From Roseateles koreensis (GTDB lineage Bacteria > Pseudomonadota > Gammaproteobacteria > Burkholderiales > Burkholderiaceae_C), in NCBI RefSeq assembly GCF_028595305.1, contig NZ_JAQQXS010000016.1:38718-102717 (forward strand): 64,000 bases of DNA, given 5' to 3'. Positions 26,612-36,569 of this stretch are shown one piece after another. The notes beneath the pieces are model-generated. The model was not told where the DNA came from. It worked only from the letters and a program-made list of their open reading frames with translations, and did not search any database. The position numbers and the translations under genes are program-made. Within the stretch, counting starts at the first letter, position 1. Each line of letters starts with the position of its first letter.

Positions 26612-28273
26612 TCAGGGTGTGGCCAGCGCACTGACCGGCGTAGACGTGGGCAGTGGCATCGCCGCAGCATGGTCGCGCCACAAGGACAACACCGGCAGCG
26701 CACGGCCCCTGAAATCGAACAGCGTGGTGTTGGCCACCACATTGGGCCCGGGCGCGGCATCGCCCTCATGCAGCGCCCAGCCCACGCCCGGCGTGGCAAT
26801 CATGACGGGGTCCCAGTACAGCAAGCCCAAGACCCGGTCGTTGCGTTTGAGTGTGTTCAGCATCTCGTCCATGAAGGCCCGTTGGCCGGCGGGTGAACTC
26901 ATGCTGGCGGGGTAGGGGCCATTGTTCTCCAGCTGTCCGGCATAACCGTTAGCCAGCGTGGGGTGGAAGTTGAACCCCACCTCCATCACCAGCATGTCGC
27001 AGTCGTAAAAGGTGGTCACGGTGCGGCTGAATTCAGCCAACTGGGCGACGGTCTTCTTCGTCCAAAACGGGTAGTACGAGGCGCCAATCACGTCCCACTG
27101 CACACCGTTGGCGCGGGCGTGGTCAAACCAGTCGCGGTACTTGGCGAGGTTGCCGCCGTCGTCCAGATGCAGGACGACGCGGCTGCTGGGGTTCACGGCC
27201 TTGACTGCCGCGTAGCCGGCCTTGAGCAGCTCGGCCAAGCGGGGCCAATTGGCGGGTGTGGCCGCACCGTAGGGGTAGAGCATGCCAGCTTCGATTTCAT
27301 TGCCCAGTGACACGAACTCGGGCGTTGTGCCCTGCGCTTGAAGGGCCAGTATGACCTCGCGGGTGCGCGCGGCCACCAACTCGCGAAGGCGGGCCAAGCG
27401 GGCGGCCTCGTCGGGCAGTGGGTCCAGCTCTTTTTGCCAGGCGCCGGGAATGCGCTGAGTCTTGGAGTTTGTCCAGAAGTCGCTGTAGTGCAGGGTCAGC
27501 TCAATCTGCATGCCCTGGGCTTTGACGCGCCGCGCCAGGCGCAGCAAATCGGGCAAGTCCATGGAGCCGGCGGGCCAGTAGTAACCATCCACCCCTGTGC
27601 CGGGGCCGGTGTGCTCGTACAGGCGCAGGCGGGCGATGCTGTGGCCGTTGGCGCGCAAAATCTGCAGAGCATCGCCGGCATGCCCCTGGGCATCAAAGTA
27701 GCGGGCGCCCATGCGCTCCATCAAGGGCAGTACCGACACATCGCCACCCGCCAAAAAAGGCCGGGGCTGCGCTTCGCGTTGGAGCTGGATGTCGCTCAGC
27801 TCTGCCCATTGCCCGCCCTTCGCGTTGGAGTACAGGCCGATTTTCAAACGGCCTTGGGGCACGGGAATTCCGGGGATCACCACCTCCTGCGCGCCCCTGT
27901 TTTTGTCATTCGCTGCGGGCAGGCTGGTACGCGCCAGGGTGAAGCCCTCCGCCCCAGCAAAGACAAAGACTGAAGGCTGACCGCCGCTGCTGCGTGCTTT
28001 GGCGCGCAGGCTGTAGCTGCCCGGCGTGAGCCCTTCAAGCACGCGCATGCTGGTGACCTTGTAGTCTTGCGCTGCGCTGTGGTGCACTGTGGTGGTGGGG
28101 TCTGCCGCTAAAGCTGCTGCATTGACGGCGGTGCCGTCGCCCTGGACTAACCAGTTACCCGCGCTGACCTCTGCGTGCACGCTGGGTGTGGTGCAGAGGA
28201 GCAGTATCAAGCTCAGGCTGATTGCATGAATCGCATGAACCCAACGATGAGATCGCGCAAGCGGAGTCACCAT
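26612..28273 (-). CDS. GH53 arabinogalactan endo-beta-1,4-galactanase
   Basis: The 553-residue secreted enzyme has a signal peptide (LSLILLLCTTPSVHA), an N-terminal beta-sandwich region (about residues 30-165, possibly a CBM61-like galactan-binding module) and a GH53 barrel starting near DVSVLPLMERMG. The acid/base Glu is in SLGNEIEAGM and the probable nucleophile Glu in LVMEVGFNF. It cleaves beta-1,4-galactan, the side chains of pectic rhamnogalacturonan I. AGAGG just before 28273 supports that ATG over the one at 28288. It lies between araH and the dehydrogenase in the same operon. Confidence 0.9.
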   Translation of the reverse strand: MVTPLARSHRWVHAIHAISLSLILLLCTTPSVHAEVSAGNWLVQGDGTAVNAAALAADPTTTVHHSAAQDYKVTSMRVLEGLTPGSYSLRAKARSSGGQPSVFVFAGAEGFTLARTSLPAANDKNRGAQEVVIPGIPVPQGRLKIGLYSNAKGGQWAELSDIQLQREAQPRPFLAGGDVSVLPLMERMGARYFDAQGHAGDALQILRANGHSIARLRLYEHTGPGTGVDGYYWPAGSMDLPDLLRLARRVKAQGMQIELTLHYSDFWTNSKTQRIPGAWQKELDPLPDEAARLARLRELVAARTREVILALQAQGTTPEFVSLGNEIEAGMLYPYGAATPANWPRLAELLKAGYAAVKAVNPSSRVVLHLDDGGNLAKYRDWFDHARANGVQWDVIGASYYPFWTKKTVAQLAEFSRTVTTFYDCDMLVMEVGFNFHPTLANGYAGQLENNGPYPASMSSPAGQRAFMDEMLNTLKRNDRVLGLLYWDPVMIATPGVGWALHEGDAAPGPNVVANTTLFDFRGRALPVLSLWRDHAAAMPLPTSTPVSALATP

Positions 28274-28343
28274 GTCACCTCTTCGCATGTTCTTGTCGTG
28301 TCGTCAGCGCAGGCCCCGTGGGGCACTGCGAGTAAACGAGGCG

Positions 28344-29363
28344 TTAGCGTCGTGCTGCGCCGCGCGTCTTCAACTGGTCCAGCAGCACGGCGGCCAGCAA
28401 AATCAGGCCGCGCATCAGGTACTGGTAGAAGGCGTCCACGTCGAGTAGGTTCATTACGTTCTCGACCGTGCCCATGATCAGCACGCCGATCAAGACGCCG
28501 AAGATGCGGGCCCGGCCGCCCAACAGCGACACGCCACCCAGCACGCAGGCGGAGATCACGTCCAACTCAAAGCCCTGTGCCGAGTTGGGTTGGCCGCTGG
28601 TGATGCGGGAGGCCAGGATCAGGCCGGCCATGGCCGTGACCACACCTTGCAGCAGAAAGATCCAGACGCGCAACTTCTCGACCTTGACGCCGGCCAAGCG
28701 CGCTGCTTCCGGGTTGCCGCCGATGGCCAGCGTGTTGCGGCCAAACACGGTGTGGTTCAACAGCACGCCGAAGACCACAAAGCAGGCTGCAGCCACCAGC
28801 ACCGGCAGTGGCAGACCGAACAAGCGAGTGTCGCCAAAGCTGATAAAGGACTCGTCTGCAATGCCCACGGCCTGCCCCTTGGACACGATGAAGGCCAGGC
28901 CGCGCACCATCAACATGGTGGCCAGCGTGGCGATCAGGGCGTTGACGCGCAGGTAGGCGATCAGCACCCCGTTGCCCGCGCCGATCAGCGCCCCGGCCAA
29001 CAAGCCGCCGCCAATGGCGAGGCCGACACTTTGTGTGCGCTCCAGGATGATGGCACCCAGCACGCCGGAGAAGGCGATGGTGGACCCCACCGACAGGTCA
29101 AAATCGCGCGAGGCCAGGCACAGCATCATGGTGCAGGCCACCATGCCGATCTGCGCCACCGACAACATCAGGCCGACGATATTGGCGGCGGAAAAAAAGT
29201 TCTCGACGCTGAAGGCGAGCACCACGAACAAAAGGGCGTAGCCCAGGGTCATGCTGTGTTCGTTCAGCCAGGCACGGTGCTTGGAGTTCATGGCGGGGCG
29301 GTCGCTCGCAGTTGAGGTCGAAGGGGAGGTCGACGAGGAAGATGGCGTGGTCAGTGTGTTCAT
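28344..29363 (-). CDS. araH: Sugar ABC transporter permease AraH
   Basis: The 339-residue inner-membrane permease of the ribose/arabinose/galactose (BPD_transp_2) family has about ten hydrophobic segments. [20 protein letters not shown] and the [20 protein letters not shown] coupling region are typical. A Ser/Thr-rich cytoplasmic N-terminus of about 25 residues precedes the first helix. Its ATG overlaps the araG stop by 4 nt. With AraF and AraG it forms one importer, here probably for galactose and L-arabinose. Confidence 0.92.
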   Translation of the reverse strand: MNTLTTPSSSSTSPSTSTASDRPAMNSKHRAWLNEHSMTLGYALLFVVLAFSVENFFSAANIVGLMLSVAQIGMVACTMMLCLASRDFDLSVGSTIAFSGVLGAIILERTQSVGLAIGGGLLAGALIGAGNGVLIAYLRVNALIATLATMLMVRGLAFIVSKGQAVGIADESFISFGDTRLFGLPLPVLVAAACFVVFGVLLNHTVFGRNTLAIGGNPEAARLAGVKVEKLRVWIFLLQGVVTAMAGLILASRITSGQPNSAQGFELDVISACVLGGVSLLGGRARIFGVLIGVLIMGTVENVMNLLDVDAFYQYLMRGLILLAAVLLDQLKTRGAARR

Positions 29364-30889
29364 GCTGTGATGGCTTGCGCGGTGGCTTGGGTTTGCATGT
29401 CGGGCAAAGCAAGGCTCAGGACGGCGGTTTCGCTGGCAGCGGCGCGGGACAGTTCACCGCTGATGCGGCCTTCGCGCATGACGATCACGCGGTCAGAGAT
29501 GCCCAGTACCTCAGGCAATTCGCTGGAAATCACGATCACGCAGCAGCCGCTTTCGGCCACTTCGTGGATGATTTGGTAGATCTCGTTCTTGGCGCCCACG
29601 TCGATGCCGCGCGTCGGTTCATCGAGGATTAACACCTTCAGCCCGGGTTCGGCCAGCCAGCGCGCCAGAATCACCTTTTGCTGGTTGCCGCCCGAGAGCA
29701 GGCGAATTTCCTGCTCGCGGTTGGGCGTCTTCACGCGCAGGCGGCGGATGAAGGCATCGGCCCGGGCCGCCTCCTTGCGATGACGCAGAAACAGCCCACC
29801 TAACAACTCATGCCGACGGCAACTGATGTTGATGTTTTCGGCCACCGAGGACTCCGCCAGAATGCCTTGCTCCTTGCGGTCCTCCGGGCACAGCACGATG
29901 CCGGCATCGATCGCGGCAGACGGGCCACGCGGGCTCACCACCTGGCCGTCGAGCGCGACTTGGCCCTGGCTGCGCGGGTCTGCGCCGTAGAGCAGGCGCA
30001 TCAGCTCGCTACGCCCCGCCCCGACCAGGCCGAAAAATCCCAGCACCTCGCCGCTGCGAACGCTGAAACTCAGCGGTTCGCGCAGCGCGGCGCCATGCAG
30101 GCCCGTGACCTTCAGCCGCTCGTCGCCCAGCGGGCGGGCACGGTAGCCGTAGATATCGTTCAGCTCGCGCCCCACCATGTCGCTGATGAGGGTTTCACGC
30201 GGCACCTCGGCCATCACTGGGTGCGTGGCCACCTTGCGGCCATCGCGGAAGATGGTGCAGGCGTCACACAGGGTGTAGAGCTCTTCGAGCCGGTGCGAGA
30301 TGTAGATGAGGGTGCGGCCTTGCGCGCGCAGGTCAGCCACGAGCTTGAACAGCACTTCGGTTTCGCGGTGCGAGAGGCTGCTGGTGGGCTCGTCGAAGGC
30401 AATGACTTGCGCGTCTTGCAGCACCGCCTTGCAGATCTCCACCATCTGCCGCTGGGCGATGGACAAATCCATCAGGCGCGCGTCGGGGTCCAGGTCCACG
30501 CCGATCTCGGCCAGCCGGGTGCGTACCAATTGGCGGGCGGCGGCCTTGTTCACGAAGCCGAACCTCTGCGGCAGGCGGCCCAGCAACACGTTCTCGGCCA
30601 CGGTCAGCTCGGGCACGTACTGCAGTTCCTGATGGATCACGGCGATGCCGGCGGCAATGGCGTCGGCCGCGCTGCTGAAGTGGCGCTCCTGGCCGCCGAC
30701 CACGAGGCGCCCGCCGTCAGGGCGGTATTGGCCGCCGAGGATTTTCAGCAAGGTGGATTTGCCGGCGCCGTTCTCGCCCAGCAGGCCATGCACCTGGCCG
30801 GCACGGGCTTCAAAGGACACGCCGTTGAGCGCCTTGACGCCGGGAAAGATCTTGGAGACCTGGTCAAACTGAAGGTAGGCGGATGACAT
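29360..30889 (-). CDS. araG: Sugar ABC transporter ATPase AraG
   Basis: The 509-residue protein has two ABC domains in tandem. The first has an intact Walker A (GENGAGKST) and a Q-loop, with an LSIAQRQM signature. The second has a degenerate Walker A (GLVGAGRSE) and an LSGGNQQK signature, as in all AraG/RbsA/MglA proteins. It drives uptake with AraH and AraF. It lies between araF and araH with a 165-nt gap after araF. Confidence 0.94.
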   Translation of the reverse strand: MSSAYLQFDQVSKIFPGVKALNGVSFEARAGQVHGLLGENGAGKSTLLKILGGQYRPDGGRLVVGGQERHFSSAADAIAAGIAVIHQELQYVPELTVAENVLLGRLPQRFGFVNKAAARQLVRTRLAEIGVDLDPDARLMDLSIAQRQMVEICKAVLQDAQVIAFDEPTSSLSHRETEVLFKLVADLRAQGRTLIYISHRLEELYTLCDACTIFRDGRKVATHPVMAEVPRETLISDMVGRELNDIYGYRARPLGDERLKVTGLHGAALREPLSFSVRSGEVLGFFGLVGAGRSELMRLLYGADPRSQGQVALDGQVVSPRGPSAAIDAGIVLCPEDRKEQGILAESSVAENINISCRRHELLGGLFLRHRKEAARADAFIRRLRVKTPNREQEIRLLSGGNQQKVILARWLAEPGLKVLILDEPTRGIDVGAKNEIYQIIHEVAESGCCVIVISSELPEVLGISDRVIVMREGRISGELSRAAASETAVLSLALPDMQTQATAQAITA

Positions 30890-31006
30890 GGAAAACCATC
30901 AAAGGGTTGGCGCGCGAGGATGCTGCTTGCTGCGTGCTGCAGCTGAGCGGCCTACGGAGCGGGTCCGTGCGAGAACGCGTTAGCGCTGAAAAGACGAAGG
31001 GCCGTG

Positions 31007-31056
31007 CGGGGTGGTTGGGCGGCAGCGCTGCTTCCACCCCGACCGCCCGCGCGGTC
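31007..31056 (-). other. Two hairpins after araF
   Basis: GACCGC/GCGGTC (31041-31056, loop of 4) overlaps the araF stop. Next on the minus-strand transcript is CGGGGTGG/CCACCCCG (31007-31014 with 31034-31041). Hairpins at this place commonly protect the mRNA of a binding protein and reduce read-through to the ATPase. There is no T-run, so full termination is unlikely. Confidence 0.5.
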
Positions 31057-32050
31057 AGAGACCCATCTGCTTGCGCACCGCGTCTTGATTGCGTCGGGTC
31101 ATCAAGGTGCCGGTGGTCAGGGTGACGGCGGCGGGTGCCTGGCCGCTGGCAATCCATTGCTGCATCATGAGCACGGTTTCATAGCCATGGCGCTTGGGGC
31201 TGATCAACACGGTGCCGTAGAAGGCGGTGGGTTTGGGCTTGGCGAATTCGTTCAACGCGGTTTGGCTGCCGCCGATACCGATGCCCACCACCGCGTCTTC
31301 GCGCAGCGCCCGGCCCTCGGCCGCCCGCACGGCGCCCAGCACGGCTTCGTCATTCATGCCAAAGGCCACCCAGTGCTTGAACTTGGCTTGCTTGGTGAAG
31401 GCGATGTTGGCGGCGTTGAAGGCGCTTTCGGTGTCGGTCTTGGCTTGCGGCGCGTCGACGAGGTTGGCGGCCGGAAAGCCGGCCGCCTTCAAGGCATCCA
31501 CCGCGCCCTGGGTGCGCTCACGCGCGGTGGGCAGTTGGTCGAAGGCCATGCGCAGCGCGCCGACTTCGGCCATGTTCCAGCCGCGTTGCTTGATTTCTTC
31601 CGCCAGGCCGTTGCCCACTTGTTTGCCAATCTCGTAGGCCGAAATGCCCATGTGCGGGATCGATGCAATTGGCTTGCCGGCGCCGTCCACCAACTGGTCG
31701 TCCACCGACATCACCCTCAAATTGTTGCGCTTGGCTGCGCGCTCCACCGCCACACCCAGCTTGACGTCGGGCGCGCAGATCACAAAGCCCTGGGCCTTTT
31801 GCGCAGCCAGGTTGTCGATGGCGGCAATCATCTTTTCGCCGTTCGGCACGCCGATCTTGACCAGCGCGAAGCCTTTTTCCTTGGCCGCTTGTTCGGCATA
31901 ACGCCATTCGTCCTGGAACCAGGGCTCTTCAGCCTGCTTGACCAGAAAACCGATCTTGATCGGATCAGCAGCCCTGGCGTATGCAGCGCAGCTCAGCGCG
32001 ACGGCAGCGGCCAGCAGCGGCTTGGCCCAGTGGCGAAGGATGTTGTTCAT
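31055..32050 (-). CDS. araF: Periplasmic sugar-binding protein AraF
   Basis: The 331-residue protein has a signal peptide (AAVALSCAAYARA) and matches E. coli AraF along its length. Examples are IKIGFLVKQAEEPWFQDEW, VKIGVPNGEKMIAAIDNLAA, GFVICAPDVKLG and HWVAFGMNDEAVLGAVRA. AraF binds L-arabinose and, in several proteobacteria, D-galactose. In a galactan locus with a complete galactose pathway and no arabinose genes, galactose is the probable main ligand. GGAGA precedes the ATG. Confidence 0.93.
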   Translation of the reverse strand: MNNILRHWAKPLLAAAVALSCAAYARAADPIKIGFLVKQAEEPWFQDEWRYAEQAAKEKGFALVKIGVPNGEKMIAAIDNLAAQKAQGFVICAPDVKLGVAVERAAKRNNLRVMSVDDQLVDGAGKPIASIPHMGISAYEIGKQVGNGLAEEIKQRGWNMAEVGALRMAFDQLPTARERTQGAVDALKAAGFPAANLVDAPQAKTDTESAFNAANIAFTKQAKFKHWVAFGMNDEAVLGAVRAAEGRALREDAVVGIGIGGSQTALNEFAKPKPTAFYGTVLISPKRHGYETVLMMQQWIASGQAPAAVTLTTGTLMTRRNQDAVRKQMGL

Positions 32051-32086
32051 GTTGGCGTCTCCAAAAAATGTGAAATGGTCCGGCGC

Positions 32087-33061
32087 TCAGGGCGCGGTGC
32101 TTTCATCTAGATCATCAAACAAGCAGTCGGCCAGGCCGCGCAGGCCCGGCACTTGGCAGGCAAACAGGCTGCCAGCGAGTGGCTCTTGCTCCAGGTGTTC
32201 GCGGCTCAGATTTTCGCGGGCGCTGCTCACCATCAGCGTGCCCATCTGGTCGCCACCAAAGGCGGGGCAGGTCACCTGAGAGGCCGCCATCGCCACCGTG
32301 CGCATCCGCTCGCCCTCGGGGGAGTATTGCAAGACTTGGCCAGCGCCCCACTGGGCGTTCCACAGGCAGCCGTCGGCATCGATGACGGAGCCGTCAGGCC
32401 AGGCTTTGGGGTCGTCGAGTTGGACGAACACGCGCAGGTCAGCGACTTGGGCGGTCTCCGCGTCGTAGCTGCATTGCATGATGCGCTGCGTCAGCGTGTC
32501 GCAGAAGTACATGCGGCGCCCATCGGGGCTGAAGCAGATGCTGTTGGCAATCGCCACCGCCGGCAAGGCCAACCGGCGCAGGCCGTATTGGCGTGAGTAC
32601 TGGTAGAAGCTGCCAATCGGGCGGCGCTCGGCCGCAGTTTCATTCATGGTGCCGAACACGAAGAAGCCGCGTCGATCGGTGCGCCCGTCGTTGATGCGGG
32701 TACGCGGCTCGGCGGGGTCCACGGGCACGAGGGACTGGATGCCCGGCGTGACACTGCCGCTGGCTTGCAGGTCGGGCAGGCTGGCCATCACCAGGCGCTT
32801 GGCCAGGCCCAGCAGCAGCCGGCCCGAGCGGCAATGAGCAAAACTGCCCAGGCGGTCCGGCAGGCGGGCCGTCAATACCTGGGCTGAACCTGGTGTCCAG
32901 GCGTGCAGGGTGGCGGCTTGGATGTCAGTCCACCACCAGCGTTGGCTGGCCTCGTGCCATTGAAGCCCCTCGCCCAGGATTGCGCCCTGGGCGAGGGCCA
33001 GCAAGGCCTCCTCGCCTCGTTCACCGGTACTGCGGTTCGCCACGCCAATGTCTGTTGTCAT
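32087..33061 (-). CDS. SMP-30/gluconolactonase family lactonase
   Basis: The 324-residue six-bladed propeller protein carries the family metal ligands: Glu in LGEGLQWHE, Asn in RINDGRTDRRGFFVFGTM, Asn in IANSICFSPDG and Asp in DGSVIDADGCLWNAQWG. In this pathway it would hydrolyse D-galactono-lactone to D-galactonate. The same enzymes often also act on L-arabinonolactone. It lies 36 nt upstream of araF and after a 206-nt gap that may hold a secondary promoter. Confidence 0.88.
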   Translation of the reverse strand: MTTDIGVANRSTGERGEEALLALAQGAILGEGLQWHEASQRWWWTDIQAATLHAWTPGSAQVLTARLPDRLGSFAHCRSGRLLLGLAKRLVMASLPDLQASGSVTPGIQSLVPVDPAEPRTRINDGRTDRRGFFVFGTMNETAAERRPIGSFYQYSRQYGLRRLALPAVAIANSICFSPDGRRMYFCDTLTQRIMQCSYDAETAQVADLRVFVQLDDPKAWPDGSVIDADGCLWNAQWGAGQVLQYSPEGERMRTVAMAASQVTCPAFGGDQMGTLMVSSARENLSREHLEQEPLAGSLFACQVPGLRGLADCLFDDLDESTAP

Positions 33062-33212
33062 GATGGAATGCCGCTGAATCTCAGAGTTTGGCCGGCTGGC
33101 TTGGGCGGGCCGCCGGGCGAGCGTGAGGTGCAGAGATCATGGTGTCCGGAGTTTTGTATTTTTGTTGAAGGCTGGATGCCCAAGCTTCAAAGTTACCGCT
33201 TGATCACATGCC

Positions 33213-33224
33213 AGACAAATGTCT
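33213..33224. promoter_or_regulatory. Palindrome before the lactonase gene
   Basis: AGACA-AA-TGTCT is a perfect palindrome in the 206-nt gap between the beta-galactosidase stop and the lactonase start, within an AT-rich stretch. It may mark an internal promoter or operator that allows lactonase-araFGH expression apart from the dgo genes. Confidence 0.3.
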
Positions 33225-33267
33225 TGTTTGCGGCGAACTATCTCAAATCGCTATAGATCATGAGGGC

Positions 33268-35814
33268 TCAGGGCTGCAAGGTCCAGCGGTAGACCGGCAG
33301 CCACTTGAGCTCGCGCACACGGGCCAGCTGGGTGGCGCTGCCGAAGTCGGGGCGGTGCTCGGCGGGCAGGTAGATCGGCGCGTCGGCGCGCAAGGGCAGT
33401 ACGCTGAGTTGCAGCGGTAGGGCCTGAGCGGCCGACTTTTGTGCCCCTTGCGGCGGGTTCATTCCGGCGAGGTGCTTGAGGCTCATTTGCCACAACTGCC
33501 CGTTGTAATACCAGTCGTCCATCAACTGGGCGCCGGCAAACAGGCGGCCGATGTCACCGACGAAGTCGACTTGCAGCAGCATGTCTTCCAGCGTCTGGCC
33601 TGCATTGGCGGGTAGCTGAGGCCACTCGATCTGCCATGCAGCGGCCTTGCTGAAGGCTTCCGGAATGGGTTGCAGCGCTGCGCCGGCCAGGCCGCCCTTC
33701 ATCACGGGCGGTGCTTCACCTGCCGGGCGCAGGGCGTTCCAGCGCGCTTCCACGGTGACGGCCGGGTGCTGGGCCTCCAAGACTTGAAACACCCCATCTT
33801 GCGTGGCGGTTTGCAAAGGCAGGTTCGAGTGGGGCACCGCCTGGATGGGCGGGTAGACCGCCACGCGCACCTTGGGCTGGAGGGTGGACAGCAGGGTCAG
33901 CGTTTTGCCCGCCACCGAGCCGGCTTGCTCGCTCAGCAGCAGCCGGCGCTCGCCTGCCCAGTCCACGATATTGAGTTGATCTACTTGCTGCGGGCTCAGC
34001 ACCAGCACCGTCACCTTGGGCGCTCCGGGGCGCTGCAGCGTGAGTTGCGCCTGGGTGCCGGGCTCGATGTGATCGATGACCAGGCGCCCTTCGGCCGCGC
34101 TCACCCGTGCGCCAGGAGCCTGCAGGTGCGCACCCACGGCGGGGTCGGCAAAGGCCAGCTCCACCGGAATGCCCGCCTGCGCGGCGAACACATAGACGAG
34201 GCCCTCGCGCCCCCGGTTCAGCCGCGCCACCGGTTGTGCGGTGGCATAGCTGAGGCGGGTGCCGCCCAGGTCGAAGTTGATCGGCCAGATGAAGTAGGCG
34301 CCATTGGCCACGTCGATGGGCTGACGCGGAAACTGCACGGTCTGTGTCGCCAGCTTGACCGAGAAGCGAATCTGCTGCTGCGCCGGCATGGCGTACTGGC
34401 GCACATGGTTGTTGAAGAACAAAAAGCCGCTGTCGCCCTTGGCGCGAACCGACCAGCGCGGCGTCTTCAGATCCGTGGCCAGGGCGGGGGTGAGGGCGGG
34501 TTTGCGCACCGTCATGGCGGCCAGTTCGGCGCCGAAGTCGTGCAAGAAATAGTGGAAAGGCCGCAGCTTGTTCAACACTGGGCGTTGCTGACCGTCCGGG
34601 CCCAGCGGCGCGTTGAAGTCGTAGCTGACCATGGGCGTGTCGTTGTAGCCGCCGCTCAGGGTGCTTTCTTCCTGGCTGACCCGGCCCATGCGCCCGCCGG
34701 GATTGCGCCCGCCGTGGAACATGTAGTAGCCCATCAGATTGACGCCCGAGCCCAGTTGCACAGGCAGCATCGAGGCAATGTCATCGGGCGAAACCAAGGT
34801 GCGGCGGCGGTACATGGCCGGCAGACCGGCGCCATATTCCGCCCCGAGGAAGGGCGTCAGCGCGATGTCGGTTTCAGCCGTGCCGGGGGCGGAGGCCGCG
34901 GTTTGCGCGCCCAGGTCGCCGCTCACCCGGCTGTCGAAGCGAAAGGCGTAGGTCTCTTTGGGCGGTAGTTCGGTGGTTGAAACACCCCAGGGTTCATCGG
35001 GGTAGCCGCCGAAAACAGGGGTGACTTCGCCGCTGGGATACACCGTGCCGTCCCAGCCGGTGACGGTGTAGAGCGGTGCGTCCAGGCCGGCCTTCCGTGC
35101 TAACTGCTTGAGTGTGCGGATGTGGGCTTCGCCCTGGCCCGGGCCGGTGAGGTTGTACTCGTTCTCCAGCTGGATGCCGATGATGGGGCCGCCGTCCTTC
35201 CACATCTGGCCTTTGAGTTGCAGGCCAATTTGTTCGTAGAGCCGCGCTACGACCTTCAGGTACTGTGGGTCGCTGCTGCGGGTGGGCATGCTGTTCACCA
35301 CCCAATCCGGCACGCCGCCGAAGCGGGCTTCGGCATGCGCCCAGGGCCCCACGCGGACAACCACTTTCAGGCCGGCCTTGGCGGCCAGCCGCACGAAGCG
35401 CCCCAGGTCGCGCTGGCCTTGCCAGTTGAATTGGCCGGCCTCTTCTTCATGGTGGTTCCAAATCACATAGCTGGCAACGATGTCGACCCCGGCGGCCTTC
35501 ATCTTGCGCAACTCCGCCTCCCAGCGTTCGGCCGGGCAGCGGCTGTAATGGAACTCGCCCATCACCGGCAGCCAGGCTTGGCCATTGCGGCTGAGGTACT
35601 GGCTGTTGGCCAGCAGGGTTTCACCCTTGGGCGAGGTGGCCGTGCCCATGTGCAGGTGGCCGCTGGTGGGCGCGGGCGCCGGGGCGCTGGCGTCCACCTC
35701 GAGCCAGTTTTGCGCGTGGGCAGCGCCGCTCAGGCTGAGCGTCAGCCCGGCGCTGAGTCCCGCCACAACGGCGTTGAAGCGCAGGGGGCGATATGCCGTT
35801 TTGGGGGTGTTCAT
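33268..35814 (-). CDS. GH35 beta-galactosidase
   Basis: The 848-residue enzyme has a signal peptide ending in GAAHAQ and an N-terminal GH35 TIM barrel: MGEFHYSRCPAERWEAELRK, IGIQLENEYN with the acid/base Glu, and FLGAEYGAG with the probable nucleophile. Beta-sandwich domains follow to the C-terminus. It would release galactose from galacto-oligosaccharides in the periplasm or at the surface. GGAGA precedes the ATG. It lies 48 nt after dgoA in the operon. Confidence 0.9.
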   Translation of the reverse strand: MNTPKTAYRPLRFNAVVAGLSAGLTLSLSGAAHAQNWLEVDASAPAPAPTSGHLHMGTATSPKGETLLANSQYLSRNGQAWLPVMGEFHYSRCPAERWEAELRKMKAAGVDIVASYVIWNHHEEEAGQFNWQGQRDLGRFVRLAAKAGLKVVVRVGPWAHAEARFGGVPDWVVNSMPTRSSDPQYLKVVARLYEQIGLQLKGQMWKDGGPIIGIQLENEYNLTGPGQGEAHIRTLKQLARKAGLDAPLYTVTGWDGTVYPSGEVTPVFGGYPDEPWGVSTTELPPKETYAFRFDSRVSGDLGAQTAASAPGTAETDIALTPFLGAEYGAGLPAMYRRRTLVSPDDIASMLPVQLGSGVNLMGYYMFHGGRNPGGRMGRVSQEESTLSGGYNDTPMVSYDFNAPLGPDGQQRPVLNKLRPFHYFLHDFGAELAAMTVRKPALTPALATDLKTPRWSVRAKGDSGFLFFNNHVRQYAMPAQQQIRFSVKLATQTVQFPRQPIDVANGAYFIWPINFDLGGTRLSYATAQPVARLNRGREGLVYVFAAQAGIPVELAFADPAVGAHLQAPGARVSAAEGRLVIDHIEPGTQAQLTLQRPGAPKVTVLVLSPQQVDQLNIVDWAGERRLLLSEQAGSVAGKTLTLLSTLQPKVRVAVYPPIQAVPHSNLPLQTATQDGVFQVLEAQHPAVTVEARWNALRPAGEAPPVMKGGLAGAALQPIPEAFSKAAAWQIEWPQLPANAGQTLEDMLLQVDFVGDIGRLFAGAQLMDDWYYNGQLWQMSLKHLAGMNPPQGAQKSAAQALPLQLSVLPLRADAPIYLPAEHRPDFGSATQLARVRELKWLPVYRWTLQP

Positions 35815-35862
35815 GGCTGTCTCCGACTTGTCTGTTTTTATCTGCGTCGTGTCAGTGTGGAT

Positions 35863-36492
35863 TCAACGTTCGCGCCACGCTTTGACGAAGGCGCGACCGC
35901 GTTCGGCCACCTCAACGGCCGTCATGCTCGGCGCGTAGAGTGCTGAGCCCAGGCCGAAGCCCGAAGCCCCGGCTTGCAGGAATGGCCCCATGGTCTGCGG
36001 GCTGACGCCGCCCACGGGGAGCAAGGGCAGCGCCGGCGGCAGCACGGCGCGAATGGCTTTCAAGATGGGCGGCGTAACCATCTCGGCGGGGAATAGCTTG
36101 ACGGCGTCCGCGCCGGCATGCGCGCAGGCAAAGGCCTCGGTGGGGGTGGCGGCACCGGGCACGCAGATGAGGCCGGCGGCCTTGACCGCGCGGATCACCT
36201 CAACATCGGCGTGCGGCATCACGATCAGCTTGCCACCGGCGGCGGCCACTTGTTCGGCGGCCCCGACGCTCAACACGGTGCCGGCGCCCATCAAGGCATC
36301 AGCCGGCAGAACACGCGCCAAGCGGGCGATAGAGTCCAACGCCTGCGGTGAGTTCATGGGGACCTCGATCAGGCGAAAGCCTTCGGCATACAGGCCCAGT
36401 GCGATGGCCTCAACTTCTTCGGGGCGCACGCCGCGGAGAATGGCTACCAGCGGCAGGGCGGCAAAAGCGCGTTGGAACAGTTCTTGTGTCAT
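35863..36492 (-). CDS. dgoA: 2-dehydro-3-deoxy-6-phosphogalactonate aldolase
   Basis: The 209-residue class I aldolase splits 2-keto-3-deoxy-6-phosphogalactonate into pyruvate and glyceraldehyde-3-phosphate. The catalytic Glu43 (LIEVPMNSP) and Schiff-base Lys132 (AVKLFPAE) are in place, with the phosphate loop GGVSP. The reading frame opens 246 nt earlier, but MTQELFQRAFAALPLVAIL is the normal KDPG-aldolase-family N-terminus, so the start is 36492. Confidence 0.93.
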   Translation of the reverse strand: MTQELFQRAFAALPLVAILRGVRPEEVEAIALGLYAEGFRLIEVPMNSPQALDSIARLARVLPADALMGAGTVLSVGAAEQVAAAGGKLIVMPHADVEVIRAVKAAGLICVPGAATPTEAFACAHAGADAVKLFPAEMVTPPILKAIRAVLPPALPLLPVGGVSPQTMGPFLQAGASGFGLGSALYAPSMTAVEVAERGRAFVKAWRER

Positions 36493-36569
36493 GTCAGGGC
36501 TCTCAAAGTAGTGCAGTGCCGCTGCGGCATTGACGGCATCTGCGTGATGGGGCGGGCAGGGCGCTTGCT

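Noticed and set aside
31004..32110. Plus-strand ORF of 368 codons over araF
   Set aside because: Shadow of the AraF gene; the minus-strand product aligns with AraF throughout.
33670..34968. Plus-strand ORF of 432 codons within the GH35 gene
   Set aside because: Shadow frame of the beta-galactosidase.
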